This document shows, one piece after another, positions 57,568-64,000 of a stretch of DNA of 64,000 bases. The notes below the pieces were generated by a model that was not told the DNA's origin, searched no databases, and saw only the letters and a list, made by a program, of their open reading frames with translations. The position numbers were made by a program, and so were the translations under genes. The DNA comes from Bacillota bacterium (GTDB lineage: Bacteria > Bacillota > UBA4882 > UBA8346), in NCBI GenBank assembly GCA_029974635.1, contig JARKQY010000043.1:62001-126000 (forward strand). The letters run 5' to 3'. The number at the start of each line of letters is the position of its first letter. The first letter of the stretch is position 1.

Positions 57568-59274
57568 TTAAACAAACAGTGGCACAATCTGGAATTTCTC
57601 CACATCCACCAAACCCTTATCCGTAATCTTGAGTGAGGGAATTACCGGTAATGCCAAAAAAGACATCGCCATAAACGGATCATGCAATCCGGATCCCAAT
57701 TGATATGCCGCCTGCAACATGGCTTCCATCTGGTCCCGGACCGTCTCGATGGGTCCATCACTCATCAAGCCGGCGATGGGTAAAGGAAGCTTGGCCAGCA
57801 CATCATTGCCGTCTACTGCGGCCATTCCGCCGCGCATCTCCGCAACGGTCCGGGCGGCCGTCATGATGGAACGGTCGTCCATTCCCACCACCACAATATT
57901 ATGGCTGTCATGAGCTATTGTAGAGGCAATGGCGCCTTTCTTGAGACCCAAACCTTTCACCAAGCCCAGCCCGAAATTACCGGTGGCAAGATGACGTTCA
58001 ATAACTGCAATTTTAGCTATATCTCTGCCCGGATCACAAACAACCTGACCGTCAACCGCCGGTAAAGTTTCAATCAGGTGTTCCGTCACCAACTGATTGG
58101 GTATGACTCCGATAATCCGGCCTTGATGCCCCGCTGCCGCAATCCGTATATCCACCGGATCCCAGTTAACATTCATGGTGGAACGTAAAAAAGTGGACTT
58201 TAACGGACGTTCCCAGGGGATAACCCGGCTGTCCCTAGCCACAATCTTCCCGCTGGAAATGACCATTTCAATATTTAGAGCATGAAGATCATTGAAAATA
58301 ACCAGATCAGCGCGCTTTCCGGGGGCAATTCCACCCCGGTCATATAAATGAAAATACTCTGCAGTATTTAGGGTCGCCATCCGGATTGCATCTACCGGAT
58401 CAACTCCGGCGCCAACAGCGGTGCGGACTAGATCATCAATATGCCCTTTATTCAAAAGATCGGCCGGTTGCCGGTCATCCGTACAAAAGCAGAGGCGGCG
58501 GCAGTTGGCTTTGGTAAGACCCGGTAAAAGAGTCAACAAATTATGGGCGTTGGTAGCTTCGCGGATAAAAATATACATTCCTAAGCGCAGTTTCTCCTGC
58601 ATCTCAAGAACGGATGTGCACTCATGATCGGAGCCGATTCCGGCGGCGACATAAGCTACCAAGTCACGGCCGGATAACCCCGGAGCGTGGCCGTCGCGAA
58701 TTGCTTTATCAAACCCCCGCAGCTTATTTAAGACTTCCTCATCTCCGTAAATCACTCCGGGGAAATTCATCATTTCTCCTAAACCAAGCACCCAGTGATC
58801 GTGCAACTGAGGAACAATATCATACCAGTGCAAATACGCCCCGGTAGTTTCCATCTCCGTAGCCGGCACACAGGAAGGCATCATTACATAAATCGATAGT
58901 GGATTATACTTGGCAGTGTCAAACATGTACCGGATGCCGTCCAATCCCAGTACGTTAGCTATTTCATGGGGATCAATGACAACCGTGGTGGTCCCTCGCG
59001 GGACTACCGCCCTGGCAAACTCCGGGGGCGGAACCATGGAGCTTTCGATGTGGACATGGGCATCGATAAAGCCGGGACAAACATAACCGCCTTTTAGATC
59101 AATGACTTCCTCGGCATGATAACCGGCGCCGATACCAACGATCCGGTTGGCGGCAATGGCTACATCAGCCCGATAAATCTCGCCGGAATACACATTGATA
59201 ACCTGCCCACCGGTTAATAGGATATCTGCCGGTTCAACCCCCCGGGCAAATTTAATGATTTGGCTCAGTTCCAT
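57568..59274 (-). CDS. ade: Adenine deaminase
   Basis: 568 residues, ATG with GGGGGA upstream. Amidohydrolase fold: an N-terminal beta-sandwich with DILLTGGQVINVYSGE, the metal motif CPGFIDAHVHIESSM, VIDPHEIANVLG, LGLGEMMNFPGVI with the bridging Glu, GIGSDHECTS and FCTDDRQPADL with the final Asp. A C-terminal adenine-deaminase-specific domain follows (HDSHNIVVVGMDD, GLMSDGPIETVRDQ). This is the Ade/YerA type that deaminates adenine to hypoxanthine in purine salvage. Length matches the family. Lies between the IS and miaB. Confidence 0.95.
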   Translation of the reverse strand: MELSQIIKFARGVEPADILLTGGQVINVYSGEIYRADVAIAANRIVGIGAGYHAEEVIDLKGGYVCPGFIDAHVHIESSMVPPPEFARAVVPRGTTTVVIDPHEIANVLGLDGIRYMFDTAKYNPLSIYVMMPSCVPATEMETTGAYLHWYDIVPQLHDHWVLGLGEMMNFPGVIYGDEEVLNKLRGFDKAIRDGHAPGLSGRDLVAYVAAGIGSDHECTSVLEMQEKLRLGMYIFIREATNAHNLLTLLPGLTKANCRRLCFCTDDRQPADLLNKGHIDDLVRTAVGAGVDPVDAIRMATLNTAEYFHLYDRGGIAPGKRADLVIFNDLHALNIEMVISSGKIVARDSRVIPWERPLKSTFLRSTMNVNWDPVDIRIAAAGHQGRIIGVIPNQLVTEHLIETLPAVDGQVVCDPGRDIAKIAVIERHLATGNFGLGLVKGLGLKKGAIASTIAHDSHNIVVVGMDDRSIMTAARTVAEMRGGMAAVDGNDVLAKLPLPIAGLMSDGPIETVRDQMEAMLQAAYQLGSGLHDPFMAMSFLALPVIPSLKITDKGLVDVEKFQIVPLFV

Positions 59275-59537
59275 TTAACATTCCCCCTTTACCAAAATTT
59301 CTTCTGTGGTTCGAAGATGCCAGTTCCGCGTTTAACGTTCAATGTTTTTAAGTGTTTTGGGGACGCTTCGTCCCGCGTTTCATGTTCATCGTTCATCGAT
59401 TAAGCCGGGAACCTGAATCTTTGAGTCTTGAACTCGGAACGCTAAACGATGGACTCAAAAACAAAACCCCATACCCTGAACTCGGAACCCGGAACGCTGA
59501 ACAATGGACCCGGCATCCCAACCCGAATCCCTGAACC
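59275..59537. repeat. Degenerate repeat stretch between ade and miaB
   Basis: About 260 bp with recurring words GAACTCGGAAC, CGCTGAACAATGGAC and CCCGGAACGC in both near-tandem and partly inverted order. It is low-complexity and non-coding. No promoter or RNA is recognised. Confidence 0.5.
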
Positions 59538-60872
59538 CTACCCGATAACCTCGCCTTCCAATGTAAAGGTCTGGGCACCGGCGATCCGAACATTAATAAA
59601 ACCTCCCGGTTTTATTCTGGGAGCTGGCTTAAAATGAACCAACTTATTCTGAGAACTCCGGCCGGCCCACACCTGGGGGTTTTTCTCACTGGGGCCGTCA
59701 ACCAGAAGCTCTTGTAAAGTCCCAATATACGCCTTATTCTTTTCAAGCGAAATCTCGTTTTGAATTTTAATCAGATTGGTCAAACGCAATTTTTGTTCGA
59801 TCTCCGGAACCGGATCACTCATATTTGCTGCCGGGGTGCCTATCCGAGGAGAATAAATGAAAGTAAAAGCTCCGTCAAACCGGACTTGTTTCACTAGATC
59901 CAGTGTATCCCGGAAATCCTCTTCCCGTTCTCCGGGAAAACCGACGATAATATCCGTGGTTAACGCAATCCCCGGAATATTATTTTTTATCCTGTCAATC
60001 AACTCCTGATATTGTTCCTTGCTGTAGCAGCGGTTCATTAATTCTAAAACCCGGGTACTGCCGGCCTGAACCGGCAGGTGAAGGTGCCGGCAAATGGTTG
60101 GAATTTCCACAATCGTCTCAATTAACTCATTGGACAGATCCTTGGGATGGGAAGTTTGAAACCTGATGCGTCGGATACCCGTATTTTTAGCAATCTCCCG
60201 GAGTAGACGGGCAAAACTCCAGTTTGTTTCCGGCAGGTCAAGTCCATAAGAATTGACATTCTGTCCAAGTAAAGTGACTTCTTGGACACCGTCTTTAACC
60301 AAATCACGAATTTCGCCGACAATGGCCTCTGGCTGCCTGCTTCTTTCCCGGCCACGGACATAGGGCACAATACAATACGAACAAAAATTGTTGCAGCCAT
60401 ACATAATTGTAACCCATGCCTTGAAGGGGTTATCCCGTTTTACCGGCAGGCCTTCATAAATTGCCCCGTCGCAATCCCAGACTTCAAAGATACGGCCGGA
60501 CTTGTCCTCACGAATCCGGGATATCAACTCCGGAAGCTGATGTAGGTTATGGGTTCCAAAAACCAGATCAACCCAGGGGAAAGTTATTCTAATCTTTTCC
60601 AACTCCGTAGGTTGCTGGACCATACAGCCGCAGATTCCGATAATTAAATCCGGATTTTTATCTTTCAGGGATTTAAGATTTCCAATATGGCCAAAGGTCC
60701 GGTTTTCCGCGTTTTCCCGGACGCAACAGGTATTCATCAATATTAAATCAGCTTCTTCACAGGAAGAAGCCGATATATAACCCATTGACTCTAATAGACC
60801 AGCCAGCACTTCCGAGTCATGAACATTCATCTGACATCCGAAGGTGGTAATATAGTATTTTGGCGTCGTCAT
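59538..60872 (-). CDS. miaB: tRNA-2-methylthio-N6-dimethylallyladenosine synthase
   Basis: 444 residues, ATG with GGGAG upstream. The UPF0004 N-domain (TFGCQMNVHDSEVLAG, NTCCVRENAENR, GICGCMVQQ) with three Cys for the auxiliary cluster is followed by the radical SAM core with CNNFCSYCIVPYVRGRERSR (CxxxCxxC) and GQNVNSYG. A C-terminal TRAM domain follows (LLVDGPSEKNPQVWAGR). This is MiaB, which adds the methylthio group at A37 of tRNAs reading UNN codons. Same strand as ftsY and smc. Confidence 0.95.
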   Translation of the reverse strand: MTTPKYYITTFGCQMNVHDSEVLAGLLESMGYISASSCEEADLILMNTCCVRENAENRTFGHIGNLKSLKDKNPDLIIGICGCMVQQPTELEKIRITFPWVDLVFGTHNLHQLPELISRIREDKSGRIFEVWDCDGAIYEGLPVKRDNPFKAWVTIMYGCNNFCSYCIVPYVRGRERSRQPEAIVGEIRDLVKDGVQEVTLLGQNVNSYGLDLPETNWSFARLLREIAKNTGIRRIRFQTSHPKDLSNELIETIVEIPTICRHLHLPVQAGSTRVLELMNRCYSKEQYQELIDRIKNNIPGIALTTDIIVGFPGEREEDFRDTLDLVKQVRFDGAFTFIYSPRIGTPAANMSDPVPEIEQKLRLTNLIKIQNEISLEKNKAYIGTLQELLVDGPSEKNPQVWAGRSSQNKLVHFKPAPRIKPGGFINVRIAGAQTFTLEGEVIG

Positions 60873-60992
60873 GATTTAGCTCCCGTATGATAAATCTGTG
60901 TTAAAGTATACAGCTGAAAGTCCAGAGTCTAAAGTTTAAAGTTAACAGCCCAAAATCAACTTTCAACTGTCCACTCAACCCTCGACCTTTCG

Positions 60993-61919
60993 CTACTCGA
61001 AGAGCGCCTGAGTGAAAGCCAACGCTTCGAAGGGTTGAAGATCCTCTTTCTTTTCGCCTACCCCAATGAAAAAGATGGGAATTTTAAACTGATTGGCGAT
61101 AGCCAGGGTGATGCCTCCTTTGGCGGTACCATCCAGTTTGGTTAAGATCAAACCGTCCACTTGCAGCGCTTCATGAAAAACTTTGGTTTGATTTACGGCA
61201 TTTTGGCCCGTGGTGGCATCTAAAACCAGCAATGTTTCCAAACTGCGCTCGCCCAAGTTGGGAGCGACCACCCGTTTTACTTTTTTAAGTTCTTCCATTA
61301 GATTTATCTTGGTATGGAGCCGTCCGGCTGTGTCGATGATTACAATATCCGCCTTTCGGGCATTGGCAGCGGCCATTCCGTCGAAAACTACGGCGGCAGG
61401 ATCGGCTCCCTCCCGGTGATGAATTACCGGAATGCCCAGCCTCTCCCCCCATAACATTAACTGTTCAGTGGCGGCGGCCCGGAAAGTGTCCCCGGCAACC
61501 AACAACACCTGACGGCCGTTTTCTTTGAAACGGGCTGCCAGCTTGGCGATGGTAGTGGTCTTCCCCACGCCGTTAACCCCAACTATCAGATAAACCTTAT
61601 TCCGATCATTGAAATCCAAGAGTTTTGAGTTTACTGTTTCTAAAATCCGTTGAATTTCTTCAACAAAAACCTGTTTCAGCTGGACCGGATCGGTGATATT
61701 CCTCTCCTTTGCAATTCGCCGTAACCGCTCCACCAAAAAACCTGTGGCTTCCACCCCCACATCGGCCATAATCAAGGTATCCTCCAGGTCGGAGTAGAAG
61801 GTTTCGTCAATCCGGCTAAAACCCACGAAGATATGCTCCAGATTCCCCACCAAATTCTCTTTGGTGCGTGATAACCCCATTTTTAATTTGGCAAAGATAT
61901 TTTGTTTGGTATCAGACAT
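60993..61919 (-). CDS. ftsY: Signal recognition particle receptor FtsY
   Basis: 308 residues, short-N type with little of the acidic A domain. NG domain: helical N part (about 1-95), then G1 GVNGVGKTTTIAKLAARF, G2 DTFRAAATEQL, G3 DTAGRLHTKINLMEEL, G4 TKLDGTAKGG, G5 FFIGVGEKKEDLQPF. It is the membrane-side GTPase that docks SRP-ribosome complexes. It sits between miaB and smc, as in many Bacillota, separated from smc by about 540 bp of repeats. Confidence 0.96.
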   Translation of the reverse strand: MSDTKQNIFAKLKMGLSRTKENLVGNLEHIFVGFSRIDETFYSDLEDTLIMADVGVEATGFLVERLRRIAKERNITDPVQLKQVFVEEIQRILETVNSKLLDFNDRNKVYLIVGVNGVGKTTTIAKLAARFKENGRQVLLVAGDTFRAAATEQLMLWGERLGIPVIHHREGADPAAVVFDGMAAANARKADIVIIDTAGRLHTKINLMEELKKVKRVVAPNLGERSLETLLVLDATTGQNAVNQTKVFHEALQVDGLILTKLDGTAKGGITLAIANQFKIPIFFIGVGEKKEDLQPFEALAFTQALFE

Positions 61920-61949
61920 TTTATACAGTTTCCTTGTTTCAAAAATAAT

Positions 61950-62460
61950 AAAATCCTTTATTAGACAAGATTTACTGGATTGACGGGATTATTAATCGCC
62001 AAGCTTTACTGATTTATCATATTAAATCACACTAACTTTGCCTTTATAAAATCCCCTTAATCCCGTAAATCCTATCCTTGTTTTGAGCCTATTAAATTCA
62101 CCAACATATTTTTAGACGGGATTTACAGGATTTATTGGATTAAATCATTTTTGCCCTTCATTTTTCTTTGCCTTTATGAAAATCCCCTTAATCCAGTTAA
62201 TCCTGTCCAAGTAGCCTTGTTTTGAGCCTATTAAATTCACCAACATATTTTTAGACGGGATTTACAGGATTTATTGGATTAAATCATTTTTGCCCTTCAT
62301 TTTTCTTTGCCTTTATGAAAATCCCTTAATCCAGTTAATCCTGTCCAAGTAGCCTTGTCTTGGGCCTATTAAATTCACCAGCATACTTCTAGACGGGATT
62401 TACAAGAGTTATTGGATTAAAACATTTTGCGCCTTCGTTTTAACTCTAGGCCCAGCAAAG
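61950..62460. repeat. Repeat-filled gap between smc and ftsY (dispersed repeat copy 3; 139-bp tandem array)
   Basis: Starts with a TTACTGGATTGACGGGATT...TTAATCCCGTAAATCC inverted pair near 61970-62072, then a tandem array. Unit starts at 62085 and 62224 (139 bp) and 62362 (138 bp later, partial). Each unit has GCCTATTAAATTCACC, GACGGGATTTACAGGATT and TTAATCCAGTTAATCCTGTCC, so each has its own small inverted repeat. The unit core is the family seen at 7.4 and 33.6 kb. Confidence 0.8.
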
Positions 62461-62461
62461 A

Positions 62462-64000
62462 TCACACCGCTTTTTGGTTTAAATCAAGCGAGATTAACTT
62501 GGAAACTCCGAGTTCCTCCATGGTCACACCATAGATGGCATTGGCAATTTCCATTGTACCGCGGCGGTGGGTTATAACGATGAATTGCAAATCCTTACTG
62601 AATAACTCCAGACAACGGGAAAAACGTTGTACGTTCACTTCATCCAAGGTAGCGTCGATCTCGTCCAGGACACAAAACGGCGAAGGCTTTACGGCTAAAA
62701 TGGCAAATAACAGCGCAATGGCAGTCATGGCCCTTTCTCCCCCGGATAGCAATGATAAAGCCTGCAGTTTTTTACCGGGAGGTTGGGCGGTGATTTCAAT
62801 CCCCGATGTCAAAGGATTTTCGGGTTCCACCAGGAGTAGATCGGCGTTGCCCCCTTCGAAGAGTTCGGTATAAAGCTTTTTGAACTGGGCCCGCACCTGT
62901 TCGAAAGTATCGGTAAACCGTTTGGTGATGGTCCTTTCAATCTCCGAAATTACCTTTAAAAGGGATTCCTTGGCTTTAATCAGATCTTGCGATTGATTGG
63001 TCAAAAATTCATATCGGCCTTTTAATTGCTGATAATCATCAATGGCCGCCAGATTTACCGCTCCCAATTCCCGCATGCCGACTTTCAATCCTTCGATCCG
63101 GGACCCCACATCTTCCTGCCGGACCCATAACGGATCGATTTTTTCCATCCAATCCACACCGTAATCTTCCTTTAAATTATTGAGAATGTTCTCAACTTCC
63201 AACTGGTTTTGATTGATGGTCAGATCGATTTTGTAAATCTGATTTTGATAATCATTTTGCTTTCTGCGAAAACTGCGCTGCCGGTTCTCCAACTCCTTGA
63301 TCTGGATCAGGATCTCATCTTTTTCCCGTTTACCGCCATCAATTAAGCTCTGTTGTTCCGTTAATCGGAGCTTTTCCGTTTCAATCTTCCGCGTAAGGTC
63401 GGTTATTGTTTCCCGGATCCGGAGTGAATCCGTCTGGATTTGTTCTTGTTTTAAGGCTAATTCCTGCAAGTAAAGCTCAATTTCCTGGACTTGTTTTGCA
63501 AGCTGGCTTTTTAATGCCAGTTTACCCTGTTGTTCCTGTAGACTGGCGCTTAATCTGGATTTTATATCCGAAATCCGTTGAATCGTCTCATCTTTATTCT
63601 GCTTAGCCGTCCGGAGCGACGCTGTCAACCCGGTTAGTTTGCCCTCAATTTCCTGAAGCAATGATTCTTTGGTTTGAATCAGCCGCAAAAATTCTTCCTT
63701 ACCCGCATCGTATTTTTGACTTTCAACCTGCAAATCTGCCAACTGAGTTGAGTAAGCATCCAGTTCATCGTTGACCCGGGCCAGGTTTTGCTCCAATGTT
63801 TGGATCTCCCGGTCCAAACCCACTCTTTTCAATTTAATCTCGTTCTCTTCCTTTTTCGCCTGTTCCAATTGAGCCGCCAGGTTTTGGAGCTGCTTTTTCA
63901 ACGATTGCGCGTTTGAAATCCCTTTCTCCAAAAAGGCCTCGGCATCCAGCTTTTCCCTTTTCAAATCCTCAATCTCCCGGCGGCGGCTTAAAAGTCCCAA
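62462..64000 (-). CDS. smc: Chromosome segregation protein SMC, C-terminal part (cut by window edge)
   Basis: 512 residues to the right edge; the first half lies beyond it. The visible part is the second long coiled-coil arm (Gln/Glu/Lys/Leu heptads) and the C-terminal ATPase half-head: PLTSGIEITAQPPGKKLQ, signature LSGGERAMTAIALLFAIL, Walker B VLDEIDATLDEVNVQRF and IVITHRRGTMEIAN. SMC with ScpA/ScpB condenses and segregates the chromosome. It is upstream of ftsY on the same strand. Confidence 0.95.
   Translation of the reverse strand: MGLLSRRREIEDLKREKLDAEAFLEKGISNAQSLKKQLQNLAAQLEQAKKEENEIKLKRVGLDREIQTLEQNLARVNDELDAYSTQLADLQVESQKYDAGKEEFLRLIQTKESLLQEIEGKLTGLTASLRTAKQNKDETIQRISDIKSRLSASLQEQQGKLALKSQLAKQVQEIELYLQELALKQEQIQTDSLRIRETITDLTRKIETEKLRLTEQQSLIDGGKREKDEILIQIKELENRQRSFRRKQNDYQNQIYKIDLTINQNQLEVENILNNLKEDYGVDWMEKIDPLWVRQEDVGSRIEGLKVGMRELGAVNLAAIDDYQQLKGRYEFLTNQSQDLIKAKESLLKVISEIERTITKRFTDTFEQVRAQFKKLYTELFEGGNADLLLVEPENPLTSGIEITAQPPGKKLQALSLLSGGERAMTAIALLFAILAVKPSPFCVLDEIDATLDEVNVQRFSRCLELFSKDLQFIVITHRRGTMEIANAIYGVTMEELGVSKLISLDLNQKAV

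Overview
The window looks like a chromosomal segment of a deep-branching, carbohydrate-degrading Bacillota (Firmicutes, Clostridia/Limnochordia-like). The reasons are strong Shine-Dalgarno sites, frequent TTG starts, sigma-A promoters with 17-bp spacers, a Val-Asp-Phe-Gly-Cys tRNA cluster, the miaB/ftsY/smc housekeeping block, and many secreted glycan-active proteins (GH16, GH36, LysM, chitin-binding, PKD). The taxonomic reading is an inference; no rRNA is present.

Region by region. 1-9487: a leftward operon of an NHL-propeller/YIP1 membrane protein, a DUF5696 protein, a YIP1 protein, an HlyD-type adaptor and a MacB-type permease cut by the window edge. It is interrupted at about 1.43-4.29 kb by an AT-rich islet that looks like a decaying toxin-immunity locus. 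9.5-16.8 kb: EamA exporter, ECF sigma factor/anti-sigma pair, a frameshifted zinc-ribbon gene, a PilZ protein, lactate permease and a triple-LysM protein. 17.2-23.4 kb: two tandem paralogous histidine kinases without a response regulator, then a large DUF5107-TPR protein. 23.9-29.9 kb: a second PilZ protein, a eukaryotic-type HisA, a class 3 lipase, a secreted GH16 endoglucanase and a divergent AraC regulator with a 21-bp-phased operator candidate. 29.9-36 kb: SWIM-SNF2 helicase, a small acidic protein, PadR, a lytic transglycosylase and a 5'-truncated zinc phospholipase C remnant. 36.2-39.4 kb: a BlaI repressor and a BlaR1-like M56 protease fused to a class-C-type serine hydrolase, with repeated operator palindromes around the promoter. 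39.6-44.4 kb: tRNA-Leu, a chitin-binding lysozyme-fold-like protein, CorA and five tRNAs. 44.4-49.2 kb: PHP phosphoesterase, tyrA, aroF, an RluA-type pseudouridine synthase and an orphan PD-(D/E)XK-like nuclease. 49.3-54.6 kb: a five-PKD secreted protein with a charged tail, a small helical protein and an alpha-galactosidase. 54.9-64 kb: homocitrate synthase, an intact IS3-family element, adenine deaminase, miaB, ftsY and the C-terminal half of smc.

How the parts fit. Several units share a theme of extracellular glycan sensing, binding and cleavage, each with local regulation (AraC for GH16; BlaI for the M56 fusion; ECF/anti-sigma and the histidine kinases without visible targets). Between genes lie families of short repeats: a GGATTTACAGGATT-type repeat at three loci, an ACCACAGAGG-type inverted repeat and several local tandem repeats. 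Together with a truncated phospholipase gene, a frameshifted zinc-ribbon gene and the broken toxin tail, they show a genome with active turnover between conserved blocks.
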